This document shows, one piece after another, positions 53,520 to 62,703 of a stretch of DNA of 64,000 bases. The stretch spans positions 1,922,001 through 1,986,000 of the forward strand of contig NZ_CP071051.1 in assembly GCF_017161405.1 (NCBI RefSeq). Reading direction: 5' to 3'. A program made the position numbers and the translations under genes. The number at the start of each line of letters is the position of its first letter. Position 1 is the first letter of the stretch. The DNA comes from Leucobacter sp. CX169 (GTDB lineage Bacteria > Actinomycetota > Actinomycetes > Actinomycetales > Microbacteriaceae). The notes beneath the pieces were generated by a model. It had not been told where the DNA came from. It saw only the letters and a list, made by a program, of their open reading frames with translations, and did not search any database.

Positions 53520-54425
53520 CTACGCGTGCGCGACCGTCGCGCGGTCGCGCCCCGTGAGGTCCCGGTGCGTCGCGGCGGCCCGCCAGCCATCGCGGGTGAG
53601 CAGCGCGCGAATGTCTGCGCCCTGCCCCTCGGCGTGCTCCAGGACGAGCAGGCCGCCCGGCGCGATCAGGCCGCGCGCGGCGCGGCTGATCACCCGGATG
53701 AGATCCAGGCCGTCCTCACCCGAGTACAGCGCGAGCTCGGGATCATGCTCACGCACCTCCGGCTCGCGCGGAATCGCGCCCGATGGCACGTACGGCGGGT
53801 TTGAGACCACGACGTGGACCCGTCCGCGCAGGGGCGCGAGCGCTTGGGCGATCGGCGCGTCGGCAGCCTCCGACTGCGCGTGCGCAGGATCCAACTCGCG
53901 GAGGTCGCCGCAGAGGAGGGTGACTCGGCCGTCCCCGAGCTCGGCGACGTTGCGAGTCGCCCATGCATGCGCCTGCGGGTCCTTCTCGACCGCCCAGACA
54001 CGCGCCGTCGGCAGCTCGTTCGCGATCGCGAGCGCGATCGCGCCTGAGCCGGTGCAGAGGTCCACCGCGAGCGGCTCGGCGGTGGGTACCGCCTGCAGGG
54101 CGTCAATCGCGAACTGGGTCACCATCTCGGTCTCGGGACGCGGGGTGAAGACGCCCGGACCCACTGAGAGCTCGATGCCGCGAAAGGGCGCCCGCCCCGT
54201 GAGGTGCTGCAGCGGCACACGCTCAGCGCGCTGTTCCGCGAGCGCCCGGATTGCGCGGGTGTCGTCGTCGGAGAGGTCCTCCCCAAGCGCGACCAGCACC
54301 TGGACCCGGCCGCGGGACGCGTCCAGGCGGTGACCGGCCAGGAGCTCCGCGTCGGTGCGCGGATCTGGCACTCCGGCGTCCGCGAGCTGCCGCTCAATCT
54401 CGTCAAGCAATGCCTTGAGCAGCAC
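53520..54425 (-). CDS. prmC: Peptide chain release factor N5-glutamine methyltransferase
   Basis: The product is 301 aa (HemK). It methylates the Gln of the GGQ motif of release factors. The SAM site is AVDLCTGSGAIALAIA and the catalytic motif NPPYVPSG. The GTG at 54425 follows GAGGCGGC and matches the family start. Usually it is next to prfA; here four other genes separate them. The interval to cysK (54426-54574) holds the divergent promoters. Confidence 0.93.
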   Translation of the reverse strand: MLLKALLDEIERQLADAGVPDPRTDAELLAGHRLDASRGRVQVLVALGEDLSDDDTRAIRALAEQRAERVPLQHLTGRAPFRGIELSVGPGVFTPRPETEMVTQFAIDALQAVPTAEPLAVDLCTGSGAIALAIANELPTARVWAVEKDPQAHAWATRNVAELGDGRVTLLCGDLRELDPAHAQSEAADAPIAQALAPLRGRVHVVVSNPPYVPSGAIPREPEVREHDPELALYSGEDGLDLIRVISRAARGLIAPGGLLVLEHAEGQGADIRALLTRDGWRAAATHRDLTGRDRATVAHA

Positions 54426-54491
54426 GCCGCCTCGCTTCCCGCGGGCCCGCCGCAGTTTTTGTTGACACAATTCATAACACACAGTGAAGAC

Positions 54492-54500
54492 TGAGATAAT
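54492..54500 (+). promoter_or_regulatory. Extended -10 promoter for cysK
   Basis: TGAGATAAT matches the extended -10 pattern TGnTATAAT (hexamer GATAAT at 54495-54500). It lies 75 nt before the cysK ATG in an A/T-rich pocket. A TTGACA at 54462-54467 is too far upstream to be its -35. Confidence 0.5.
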
Positions 54501-54574
54501 CTCGCGATATGCTTCATCACGGCCCCGCCTCGCGCGGGTCGACCCTTGTTCGCTCACCGGAAGGCGCATCCGTT

Positions 54575-55513
54575 ATGGCACGGACCTACGACAACATTAC
54601 CCAGGCATTCGGCAACACCCCGCTCGTGCGCCTGAACCGCGTGACCGACGGCGCCGCTGCCGAGGTCTACGCGAAGCTCGAGTTCTACAACCCGGCCGGC
54701 AGCGTGAAGGACCGCATCGGCGTCGCGATCGTCGACGCAGCCGAGCAGTCGGGCGAACTCAAGCCCGGCGGCACCATCGTCGAAGGCACGAGCGGAAACA
54801 CCGGCATCGCTCTGGCGCTCGTCGGCGCAGCCCGCGGCTACCGCGTCGTCTTGACGATGCCCGAGACCATGAGCATTGAGCGGCGCAAGCTGCTGCGCGC
54901 CTACGGTGCCGAAATCGTTCTCACCGAAGGCCCGCTCGGCATGCGCGGGGCGGTCGAGAAGGCAAAGGAGATCGTCGCCGAGACCCCTGGCGCGATCCTG
55001 GCGAACCAGTTCGGCAACGCCGCCAACCCGGCCATTCACCGCGCCACCACGGGCGAAGAGATCTGGCGCGACACCGATGGCGAGGTCGACATCTTCGTCG
55101 CCGGCATCGGCACCGGCGGCACCATCACCGGCGCCGGCGGCCTCCTCAAGGAACGCAAGCCCGACCTCCAGGTCATCGCGGTCGAGCCCGTCGACTCCCC
55201 CATTTTGAACGGCGGCCAGGCCGGCCCGCACAAGATCCAGGGCCTCGGCGCAAACTTCGTTCCCGACATCCTGAACCGCGATGTGTATGACGAGGTGTTC
55301 GACGTCACCCTTGACGACTCGATCCGCGTCGCCCGCGCGCTCGGCACTGACGAGGGCATTCTCGCCGGCATCTCGGGCGGCGCGGCCGTGCACGCGGCAC
55401 TCGAAGTCGCGAAGCGCCCCGAGAACGCTGGGAAGAAGATCGTCGTCATCGTCCCCGACTTCGGCGAGCGCTACTTCTCGACCGTGCTCTTCGCGGACCT
55501 GAACGAGGGCTAA
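54575..55513 (+). CDS. cysK: Cysteine synthase A (O-acetylserine sulfhydrylase)
   Basis: The product is 312 aa, a fold-type II PLP enzyme making cysteine from O-acetylserine and sulfide. The PLP lysine is Lys45 in [21 protein letters not shown] binds the substrate, [12 protein letters not shown] binds PLP phosphate, and the C-terminal [14 protein letters not shown] is typical of CysK. ATG 54575 is at the family start. The serine acetyltransferase gene follows, so the pair is the complete cysteine branch. Confidence 0.96.
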   Translation: MARTYDNITQAFGNTPLVRLNRVTDGAAAEVYAKLEFYNPAGSVKDRIGVAIVDAAEQSGELKPGGTIVEGTSGNTGIALALVGAARGYRVVLTMPETMSIERRKLLRAYGAEIVLTEGPLGMRGAVEKAKEIVAETPGAILANQFGNAANPAIHRATTGEEIWRDTDGEVDIFVAGIGTGGTITGAGGLLKERKPDLQVIAVEPVDSPILNGGQAGPHKIQGLGANFVPDILNRDVYDEVFDVTLDDSIRVARALGTDEGILAGISGGAAVHAALEVAKRPENAGKKIVVIVPDFGERYFSTVLFADLNEG

Positions 55514-55557
55514 CCCCCTCACCGGAATACGGACGGGCGAAACCCCGTTCCACCCCT

Positions 55558-55589
55558 AGCGGGGGCCTCGTGCAGACGGGGCCCCCGCT
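55558..55589 (+). terminator. Hairpin between cysK and cysE
   Basis: AGCGGGGGC (55558-55566) pairs with GCCCCCGCT (55581-55589), extendable by one inner C-G pair. It lies 44 nt after the cysK stop. With TTT shortly after, it may terminate part of the cysK message and so lower cysE expression. Confidence 0.6.
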
Positions 55590-55693
55590 CCCCCGTTTCA
55601 CCCGACGAAAGCGAGCACAAGATCCTTTCCCGCATCCTCGAGGACATCCGCTCCGCCCGCGCACACGACCCGGCCGCGCGCGGCACGGCCGAG

Positions 55694-56182
55694 GTGTTTT
55701 TCGTGTACTCGGGGCTTCACGCGGTGTGGTGGCATCGCGCGGCGAACGCGCTCTGGCGGCGCGGCCTGCGCTTTATCCCGCGCGCGATTTCGCAGGTCGT
55801 GCGCTTTGGAACGGGCATCGAGATTCATCCCGGGGCGACGATTGGCCGGCGCCTCTTCATTGATCACGGGATGGGCGTGGTGATCGGGGAGACCGCCGTC
55901 ATCGGCGACGATGTGCACCTCTACCACGGGGTTACCCTCGGCGGTACGGGCCACCAGCACGGCAAGCGGCACCCCACGATCGGCGACCGGGTGGTGATCG
56001 GTGCGGGCGCGAAGGTGCTCGGCGCGATCGAGATCGGCGCCGACAGCGCGATCGGCGCGAACGCGGTGGTGGTGCGCTCTGCGGCTCCGTGGACGACCCT
56101 GGTCGGCATCCCTGCCGCGGCGCGGCCACGCCGGGGCGCCCCGGCAGAACAACCGGACGACGCAGACTTCTACGTTATCTAG
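55694..56182 (+). CDS. cysE: Serine O-acetyltransferase (start uncertain)
   Basis: The product is 162 aa from GTG 55694. It acetylates serine to O-acetylserine, the CysK substrate. The left-handed beta-helix is clear: [19 protein letters not shown], the catalytic block [17 protein letters not shown] and [13 protein letters not shown]. Conserved N-terminal sequence ([20 protein letters not shown]) continues upstream in frame to about 55622, but no ATG, GTG or TTG occurs there; the codon at the expected start is ATC. The true product is probably about 186 aa with a non-canonical start. Confidence 0.85.
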   Translation: MFFVYSGLHAVWWHRAANALWRRGLRFIPRAISQVVRFGTGIEIHPGATIGRRLFIDHGMGVVIGETAVIGDDVHLYHGVTLGGTGHQHGKRHPTIGDRVVIGAGAKVLGAIEIGADSAIGANAVVVRSAAPWTTLVGIPAAARPRRGAPAEQPDDADFYVI

Positions 56183-56224
56183 CGTCTGCAGGCGCTCTCG
56201 CCCTCCGGCGGGTCCAGACCGCGC

Positions 56225-57634
56225 CTAGAGCTGCCGACCGCGCTCGCGCAACCAGCGGCGGGCCTTCGGGAACTCCAGCAGGATCATCGCGATCCCGAGG
56301 ATCCAGAACGGCGCCTGGAGCGCAAAGGCGACCTCGAACGCACCGAGCGAGTAGTCATCTGGTGAGCCGGCGCCCTGCAGATCCAGCGCGAGCCCGATCA
56401 GCAGGATCACGAGCAGCGACGCCGTGAAGCCTCCCGTGTTCACAAGGCCCGTCGCGAGGCCAGCTCGGCTTGCGGGGACGTGCGTGCGGACCACTTCGAA
56501 GGCAATCATTGAGGTCGGGCCGCCGATCGGCACGACGATCATGAGCACCAGGAGCAGCCAGGTGGGAGGCGTGCCGGGTACCAGCAGGACCGCACCCCAG
56601 GACAGCGCGACGCAGACGGTGACGAACACCACAACCGCGACGCGATGCTGCGCAAATCGCGACGTGATGGGGCCGAGCAGCAGCCCGGCCACGATAGACG
56701 AGACGACCGCGATGCTCAGCATCCCCGATGCTTCCGCCGGGGTCATGCCCACCCCACCCGTGAGGAACGGGGTGCCCCAGAGCAGCCCGAAGGCGTTCAT
56801 TGCGAACGGCGGGGTGAAGTGTACCCAGTACGCAAGGCGCACGCCGGGGAGACGCAACAGGCCCCGCAGGCTCGCCCAAATGCCCTGGCCCGGCGCGGTC
56901 TGCATCGTCCCCGTGATCGTGGGGATGGCGCCAGTCACGGCGGGGAGCGCACCAGAGTCCCCCGACATCTTGCCCCCGAGCGCGATGCCCGCGGCCCGGC
57001 TCGTCTTGCCGAGCCGCCCCGTCATCCGCTCCAGCAGGGTGCCCGTGCCGGGCTTGTCACGCAAGACGACGATGAACAGAATCGTCATGAGCAGGCCGAC
57101 CGCGGCTACGCCCATGAACCCGCGTGTCCAGCCCAGGACCCCGATCGCGAGTGACAGCGGGGCGAGCGCGAGCAGCTGACCGGCTTGGCCGATGATGGCG
57201 GTGACCTGGCTGAGCACCGGCAGCTGCCTGACCGGGAACCAGTCCACCAGCAGGCGCATGACGCTAATGAAGGTGCAGGCGTCACCGGCGCCGATGAGCA
57301 CCCGCGCGACGACCGCGAGCCAGACCTGGTCCGCGGTCGCCATGAGGAGCTGGCCGGCGAACATCCCAAACCCGCCAGTGACAATCAGGGCGGTGACGCC
57401 GAACCGGTCGAGCGCGATGCCGACCGGGATCTGCAGCCCCGCGTATACGACGAGCTGGATCACCGCAAAGATCGAGAGCATCGTCGCGTCGATGCGGAAG
57501 TGTTCCTGCGCCGCGGGACCGAGTGCCGCGAGTGAGGTGCGGTTGACAATCGCGATCATATAGCTCAGGGAGGCGACGCCCCACACGAGCCAGCGTACCC
57601 AGGCGCCCGAGGGCGCCCGGGACGCCGCAGTCAT
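56225..57634 (-). CDS. Major facilitator superfamily transporter
   Basis: The product is 469 aa with 12 predicted membrane helices and a longer loop in the middle (about residues 195-265, Gly/Thr/Ala-rich). The MFS motif A-like loop after helix 2 is GIALDRFGVTALIVTG. The substrate cannot be inferred. It is coupled to the upstream GNAT gene by a 4-nt overlap and convergent with cysE. Confidence 0.85.
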   Translation of the reverse strand: MTAASRAPSGAWVRWLVWGVASLSYMIAIVNRTSLAALGPAAQEHFRIDATMLSIFAVIQLVVYAGLQIPVGIALDRFGVTALIVTGGFGMFAGQLLMATADQVWLAVVARVLIGAGDACTFISVMRLLVDWFPVRQLPVLSQVTAIIGQAGQLLALAPLSLAIGVLGWTRGFMGVAAVGLLMTILFIVVLRDKPGTGTLLERMTGRLGKTSRAAGIALGGKMSGDSGALPAVTGAIPTITGTMQTAPGQGIWASLRGLLRLPGVRLAYWVHFTPPFAMNAFGLLWGTPFLTGGVGMTPAEASGMLSIAVVSSIVAGLLLGPITSRFAQHRVAVVVFVTVCVALSWGAVLLVPGTPPTWLLLVLMIVVPIGGPTSMIAFEVVRTHVPASRAGLATGLVNTGGFTASLLVILLIGLALDLQGAGSPDDYSLGAFEVAFALQAPFWILGIAMILLEFPKARRWLRERGRQL

Positions 57635-58176
57635 TCTCGCACCGGCAGCGGCGGGCCGTCCGGGAAGTCGCGACGCGTGAGATCCATGAAGAGCGCATCG
57701 TCGAGGCTGCCGTCGGGGCGCACTTGGTAATCCCGCAGGATCCCGATGGGCCGAAAGCCAAGCCGTTCGTAGCTCCGAATGGCGCCCAGGTTCTTGGCGT
57801 TCGGGTCAAGCGTGATCCGGGTGATGCCGTCGGCGAACTCCCCACGGATGGCGAGAGCGAGCGCCTCCTCGCCGATGCGGCGGCCACGAAAGCGGGTCGC
57901 GAGGAACAGGTGAATCACGGTTGTGGGGTACTCGGGGTCGCTCCCCCGGATGACGTAGAGCATGCCGGCGGTCTGGCCCTCGACCTCGATGATCCGGGTG
58001 ATGTCAGGCGCGTCGATCATCTCGGCCTGCACGCGATCGGGGGTGTAGCCCACCCACCACGTCGCAACTTCAGGCTCGTGCAGGGTCGCGACGAGCGGCG
58101 CGTGATCGCGCTCTTCGGGCAGACGAAGCGTGACCAGGGGGCCGACCGAGAGCGACTGTGCTGCGGGGGTATGCAT
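57631..58176 (-). CDS. GNAT-family N-acetyltransferase
   Basis: The product is 181 aa. Features are LRLPEERDHAPLVATLHEPEV at the start, the acetyl-CoA segment FRGRRIGEEALALAIR (RxxGxG/A loop) and the C-terminal NAKNLGAIRSYERLGFR. It resembles the aminoglycoside 6'-acetyltransferase-like subgroup, but no substrate is shown. The start ATG at 58176 lies inside the palindrome GGTATGCATACC. It overlaps the MFS gene by 4 nt; an acetyltransferase with an exporter could be a detoxification pair. Confidence 0.84.
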   Translation of the reverse strand: MHTPAAQSLSVGPLVTLRLPEERDHAPLVATLHEPEVATWWVGYTPDRVQAEMIDAPDITRIIEVEGQTAGMLYVIRGSDPEYPTTVIHLFLATRFRGRRIGEEALALAIRGEFADGITRITLDPNAKNLGAIRSYERLGFRPIGILRDYQVRPDGSLDDALFMDLTRRDFPDGPPLPVRE

Positions 58177-58185
58177 ACCGATAAG

Positions 58186-58233
58186 CGTACCGCCCGTGTC
58201 GCCACGCAATGCGCGGGCGACACGGGCGGTACG
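58186..58233 (-). terminator. Terminator of prfA
   Basis: Perfect 18-bp arms at 58186-58203 and 58216-58233 around a 12-nt loop. It begins 13 nt after the prfA stop and separates prfA from the GNAT gene. There is no T-run. Confidence 0.75.
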
Positions 58234-58246
58234 TGCGCTGCGAGAG

Positions 58247-59329
58247 CTAGCCGCGCGATTCGCCGAGCTCGGCGAGCTGCGCCTCTTCGTCGGCCTGGAT
58301 GCACGCCTCGACCACGGGTCCGAGGGCGCCGTTCATCACCTGGTCAAGGTTGTACGCCTTGTACCCGGTGCGGTGATCCGCGATGCGGTTCTCCGGGAAG
58401 TTGTACGTCCGAATCCGCTCGGCCCGATCCATCGTGCGAATCTGGCTCTTGCGGTACACGCTCGCCTCGGCGGCGGCGTCCTCTGCGATCTTCGCGAGCA
58501 GGCGAGCCCGAAGCACGCGCATGCCGGCTTCACGGTTTTGCAGCTGGCTCTTCTCGTTCTGCATCGCCACAACAATTCCCGTCGGAAGGTGGGTGATGCG
58601 CACGGCGGAGTCCGTGGTGTTCACCGACTGGCCGCCGGGGCCGCTCGAGCGGTACACGTCGATCTTGAGATCGTTCTGGCTGATCTGCACCTCTTCCGGC
58701 TCATCCGCCTCGGGGTAGACGAGTACGCCCGTCGTCGAGGTGTGGATGCGGCCCTGCGACTCCGTCACGGGGACGCGCTGCACGCGGTGCACGCCGCCCT
58801 CGTACTTCATGCTCGCCCAGACGCCCTGCGCAGGATCAGCCGTGTTCGACTTGATCGCCACCTGGACGTTCTTGTAGCCGCCGAGATCGCTCTCGTCGCT
58901 CTCGAGCATCTCAGTCTTCCACCCACGCGACTCGGCGTAGTGCAGGTACATCCGGAGCAGGTCGGCAGCGAACAGCGCCGACTCGGCGCCGCCCTCACCA
59001 CCCTTGATCTCGAGAATGACATCGCGAGCATCGTCGGGGTCACGCGGGATCAGGAGTCGGCGAACCTTCTCCTGCGCCTGCACGAGGCCCTCCTCGAGCG
59101 AAGGGACCTCCTCGGCGAACGACTCGTCCTCTTTCGCGAGCTCTCGCGCAGCCTCGAGGTCTTCCCCGGCCTGCACCCAGGACTCGTAGGCCGCCTTAAT
59201 CTTGCTGAGCTCGGCGTAGCGCCGGTTGACCTTCTTGGCGCGCGCGGCGTCCGCGTGGAGCGCGGGGTCAGCGAGCTGACCCTGCAACTCCAGGTGCTCC
59301 TCAAGGAGCCCAATTACCTGTTCAAACAT
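58247..59329 (-). CDS. prfA: Peptide chain release factor 1
   Basis: The product is 360 aa. It recognises UAA and UAG stop codons. The GGQ loop is [18 protein letters not shown], whose Gln is the PrmC target, and the codon-recognition tripeptide region lies in [20 protein letters not shown] in outline. Normal length. It follows rho by 27 nt. Confidence 0.96.
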   Translation of the reverse strand: MFEQVIGLLEEHLELQGQLADPALHADAARAKKVNRRYAELSKIKAAYESWVQAGEDLEAARELAKEDESFAEEVPSLEEGLVQAQEKVRRLLIPRDPDDARDVILEIKGGEGGAESALFAADLLRMYLHYAESRGWKTEMLESDESDLGGYKNVQVAIKSNTADPAQGVWASMKYEGGVHRVQRVPVTESQGRIHTSTTGVLVYPEADEPEEVQISQNDLKIDVYRSSGPGGQSVNTTDSAVRITHLPTGIVVAMQNEKSQLQNREAGMRVLRARLLAKIAEDAAAEASVYRKSQIRTMDRAERIRTYNFPENRIADHRTGYKAYNLDQVMNGALGPVVEACIQADEEAQLAELGESRG

Positions 59330-59356
59330 TTCGTATCCTTACGCGGTATCGCTGGC

Positions 59357-61600
59357 TCAGCTGAGGCCGGACGACTTCTGCATGTGCATGAGGAACTCGA
59401 CGTTCGTGGAGGTCTCGCGCAGCTTGCCGAGCACCGACTCCAGCGCCTGCTCGCGATCGAGTCCACCGAGCGCACGGCGCAGCTTCCACGTGACCTTGAC
59501 CTCGTCGGGGCCCATCAGCATCTCCTCGCGACGAGTCGACGACGCGTTGAGATCGACCGCGGGGAAGATCCGCTTGTCGGCGAGCTGGCGCGACAACCGC
59601 AGCTCCATGTTGCCCGTGCCCTTGAACTCCTCGAAGATGACCTCGTCGGCCTTGGAACCGGTCTCGACGAGCGCGGTCGCGAGGATGGTGAGCGAGCCGC
59701 CATTCTCGATGTTGCGCGCCGCGCCGAAGAAACGCTTGGGCGGGTACAGCGCCGCAGCATCCACGCCGCCCGTGAGCACGCGGCCCGAGGTCGGCGAGGA
59801 GATGTTGTAGGCGCGGCCCAGGCGGGTGATCGAGTCGAGCAGCACGACGACGTCGTGGCCCAGCTCGACGAGGCGCTTCGCGCGCTCGATGGCCAGCTCG
59901 GCCACCGTGGTGTGATCCTCCGCGGGGCGGTCGAAGGTAGAGGCGATGACCTCGCCCTTCACCGTGCGCTGCATGTCGGTGACCTCTTCGGGGCGCTCGT
60001 CCACGAGCACGACCATGAGGTGTACCTCGGGGTTGTTCTGAGCGATCGCGTCGGCGATCTGCTGCAGGACGATCGTCTTGCCCGCCTTCGGGGGCGCGAC
60101 GATGAGGCCGCGCTGGCCCTTGCCGATGGGTGCGACGAGGTCGATCACGCGCTGCGTGAGCTTTTCCTGACCGGTCTCGAGCCGCAGGCGCTCCTGCGGG
60201 TAGAGGGGGGTGAGGTCGCTGAACTCGACGCGGTCAGCGTTCTCCTCCAGCGTGCGCCCGTTGACCGAGTCAATGCGAACGATCGCGTTGTACTTCTGAC
60301 GGCCAGTGCCCTCACCGTCGCGCGGCTGCCGGATCGCGCCGACGACCGCGTCGCCCTTGCGCAGGCTGTACTTCTTGACCTGGCCGAGCGAGACGTAGAC
60401 GTCGTTCGTGCCGGGCAGGTAGCCACTCGTGCGCACGAAGGCGTAGTTCTCAAGGACGTCGAGGATGCCGGCGATCGGCAGCAGGACATCGTCCTCGGTG
60501 ATCTCGGGCTCGAAGTCGTCTCCGCCGCCACGACGCTTGCGGTCGCGCTGGCGGGTGCGGCTCGAGCGTGCGGAGTTGTCGTCCAAATCAGCGCGGTTGT
60601 TGTCGCGGCCGTTCTCACGGTTGCCGCGATCGCTACGCTCGTTCGACTTCTCCGGAGTCTTCTCGCCGCGCTCGGGGCGCTCTGCGCGCTCTCCCTGGTT
60701 CTTCTCCGAGCGTTCAGCCCGATCGGTACGATCCGACTTCTCGCGGTCGTTCCGGCCGCGCTCGTTCTGGTTCTTGTCCGCGGCGGCCTGCTCGCCGCTC
60801 TGACGCTCGCTGCCCTGACCGCGGCGACCGCGGCGACGGCTGTTGCCGGAGCGCTCCGCGCCTGCGTCGGCATCGCTGGCGGCCGCGGCATCGGCGGACG
60901 TCGCATCGGACTCGGGTGCGTCAGTCGTCGACGCCGGGGCGCTCTCGACCGAAGACTCGGTGGCGGCAGCGGACGCTGCCTCCGCTGCGGGTGCGGCCTC
61001 CGCTGCGGGTGCGGCCTCTGCCGCGGCGTCCGCGGCCTTCGAGCCCGCGCGGCGGCGAGTGCGCTTCACAGCGACCGCGGGAGCAGCCTCCTCGGCGACG
61101 ACCTCGACAGCAAAAGCCGCCGCTTCCTCGACCGCGGGGGCCTCGGCAACGACCTCTGCGGCCGCCTCGGCGGGGGCTGCTGCGGCCTTTTTCGTGCGGC
61201 GAGGCGCACGAACTGCCTTCGTCGCGGGCGCGGGCTCCGCAGCGGCCTCTGCCTCTGCCTCTGCGGCCGGCCCAGCCTCGACGGCCGGCCCAGCCTCGAC
61301 GGCCGGCGCAGCCTCGACGGCCGGCTCGACCTTCTTGCGGCTGCGGGTGGCGCGCTTCTTGGGCGCCTCGGCCACGGGTGCCTCAGCAGCAGCTGCGTCT
61401 GCAGCCGGCGCCTCGGCGGCCGGCGCTGCGGCAGCAGTGGTCGCGGCGGTCGTAGCCTCAGCGGCCGGGACAACCGCGGCCTCGGCCGCGATCGTCTTCG
61501 TGCTCACGCGGCGCGAAGCGCGCTTCTTGGGCGCCTCGACTACGGGTGCAACCTCTGCGGTTGCATTGGTGGTCTCGTCGGAGATCTGCTCCACGGTCAT
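59357..61600 (-). CDS. rho: Transcription termination factor Rho with a long disordered N-terminal extension
   Basis: The product is 747 aa. The conserved part starts near residue 370: a cold-shock-type RNA-binding domain (LENYAFVRTSGYLPG), then the ATPase with RGLIVAPPKAGKT, DERPEEVTDM and the Q/R loops. The first about 365 residues are low complexity: Ala/Glu/Pro-rich stretches interrupted by basic patches (PKKRASRR, PKKRATRSRKK, RRTKK, KRTRRR), then an Arg/Asp/Asn/Gly-rich stretch. I see no Rho_N helical motif. ATG 61600 follows AAAGG. The extension is expected to bind RNA and may drive condensates. Confidence 0.95.
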   Translation of the reverse strand: MTVEQISDETTNATAEVAPVVEAPKKRASRRVSTKTIAAEAAVVPAAEATTAATTAAAAPAAEAPAADAAAAEAPVAEAPKKRATRSRKKVEPAVEAAPAVEAGPAVEAGPAAEAEAEAAAEPAPATKAVRAPRRTKKAAAAPAEAAAEVVAEAPAVEEAAAFAVEVVAEEAAPAVAVKRTRRRAGSKAADAAAEAAPAAEAAPAAEAASAAATESSVESAPASTTDAPESDATSADAAAASDADAGAERSGNSRRRGRRGQGSERQSGEQAAADKNQNERGRNDREKSDRTDRAERSEKNQGERAERPERGEKTPEKSNERSDRGNRENGRDNNRADLDDNSARSSRTRQRDRKRRGGGDDFEPEITEDDVLLPIAGILDVLENYAFVRTSGYLPGTNDVYVSLGQVKKYSLRKGDAVVGAIRQPRDGEGTGRQKYNAIVRIDSVNGRTLEENADRVEFSDLTPLYPQERLRLETGQEKLTQRVIDLVAPIGKGQRGLIVAPPKAGKTIVLQQIADAIAQNNPEVHLMVVLVDERPEEVTDMQRTVKGEVIASTFDRPAEDHTTVAELAIERAKRLVELGHDVVVLLDSITRLGRAYNISSPTSGRVLTGGVDAAALYPPKRFFGAARNIENGGSLTILATALVETGSKADEVIFEEFKGTGNMELRLSRQLADKRIFPAVDLNASSTRREEMLMGPDEVKVTWKLRRALGGLDREQALESVLGKLRETSTNVEFLMHMQKSSGLS
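61265..61330. repeat. 18-bp tandem repeat in rho
   Basis: GGCCGGCCCAGCCTCGAC occurs at 61265, 61283 and (one mismatch) 61301, with a partial fourth copy. On the coding strand each unit encodes Val-Glu-Ala-Gly/Ala-Pro-Ala. Similar shorter repeats lie at about 60975-61020. This is a likely site of copy-number variation. Confidence 0.75.
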
Positions 61601-61738
61601 CCTTTCAGGACGGTTTCGTGTCGCGGGGCGGCGCGGGCAATGCCCGTTCGCCGAAGGTTCAACCCGCGGCATCGCACAGGTGTGCGGTGGGTATCATCGG
61701 GCAAGAATCGCCTCGATGAAGGAATGATTCACCAGTCC

Positions 61739-61774
61739 GCGTGGCTAGACCACAGTCGACGTGGCTAGGCCACG
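61739..61774 (-). terminator. Small repeated hairpins at the thrB end
   Basis: CGTGGCTAGnCCAC occurs twice (61739-61752 and 61760-61773). The second copy forms a 6-bp stem (CGTGGC/GCCACG) over the thrB stop codon. They may weaken readthrough into rho. The remainder of 61601-61764 is the rho leader with no gene. Confidence 0.4.
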
Positions 61775-62703
61775 CCTGCAGATTCGGGAATCGTCACCAC
61801 TGTAGCACCCATCAGGTCAACCGCCAGCATGAGGGCCTTCCACTCCGGGTCGTGTCGCGCAGCGGTTTCCGCGGCAGCCATGCGCTCGGCCGGGCTGTCG
61901 CAGAGCACCAGGATCGACGGGCCCGCACCCGAGACGACGGCCGCGTGGCCGGCCTCCCGGAGGGCCGAGACGAGATCCCGCGTGCGCGGCATTGCCTCAC
62001 CGCGGTAGTTCTGGTGCAGCCGATCCTCGGTCGCTTCAAACAAGAGCTCGGGGCTCTGCGTCAGCGCGGCGACGAGCAGCGCCGAGCGGGACACGTTGAA
62101 CACCGCGTCCTCGTGTGGCACCTGAGCGGGCTGCAAGCTGCGGGCCAGTTCGGTCGACATCGTGAACGGAGGCACGAGCACGAGCGGCGAGACGCCACGG
62201 TGCACCGTGAGGCGCTTCGAGCGCGGCCCGTTCGCCGAGGTCCATGCAATCGTGAGGCTGCCGAACAACGCGGGCGCCACGTTGTCGGGGTGCCCCTCAA
62301 GCTCGGTGGCGAGGCCCAACAGCTCGTCGTCGCTGAACTCGCGACGATCGGCGAGTAGACCTGCGGCCGCCATGACGCCGGCCACGATCGCCGAACCCGA
62401 CGAACCCATACCGCGACCGTGCGGGATCCGGTTCGTCGCATCGATCGTGAGCCCCGGCATCGGCACACCGACGCTCGCGAAGACGTGCGCAATTGAGCGC
62501 GCGACGAGGTTCGTCTCGTCGGTCGCGACTTCGCCCTCGCCCACGCCCGTCACACGGACGAGCACGCCGGGCTCGGCCCGTTCGGACACCACGATCTCGT
62601 CGCCATAGGCGAGCGCGATCCCGAGCGTGTCAAATCCGGGGCCGAGATTGGCGCTGGTCGCCGGGACGCGCACGCGCACCCGGCGGGCCGAAGCTACGCT
62701 CAC
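61765..62703 (-). CDS. thrB: Homoserine kinase
   Basis: The product is 312 aa, a GHMP kinase that phosphorylates homoserine in threonine synthesis. Seen are [19 protein letters not shown], the ATP loop [18 protein letters not shown] and [12 protein letters not shown]. The GTG at 62703 overlaps the thrC stop by 4 nt. Confidence 0.95.
   Translation of the reverse strand: MSVASARRVRVRVPATSANLGPGFDTLGIALAYGDEIVVSERAEPGVLVRVTGVGEGEVATDETNLVARSIAHVFASVGVPMPGLTIDATNRIPHGRGMGSSGSAIVAGVMAAAGLLADRREFSDDELLGLATELEGHPDNVAPALFGSLTIAWTSANGPRSKRLTVHRGVSPLVLVPPFTMSTELARSLQPAQVPHEDAVFNVSRSALLVAALTQSPELLFEATEDRLHQNYRGEAMPRTRDLVSALREAGHAAVVSGAGPSILVLCDSPAERMAAAETAARHDPEWKALMLAVDLMGATVVTIPESAGVA

Noticed and set aside
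54462-54500. TTGACA with GATAAT as a classic -35/-10 pair for cysK
   Set aside because: The spacer would be 27 bp; the extended -10 TGAGATAAT alone is a better explanation.
58130-61768. A 1212-codon plus-strand open frame
   Set aside because: It is the antisense shadow of prfA and rho; GC-rich codon bias leaves the opposite strand free of stops. Its translation is low complexity with no domain.
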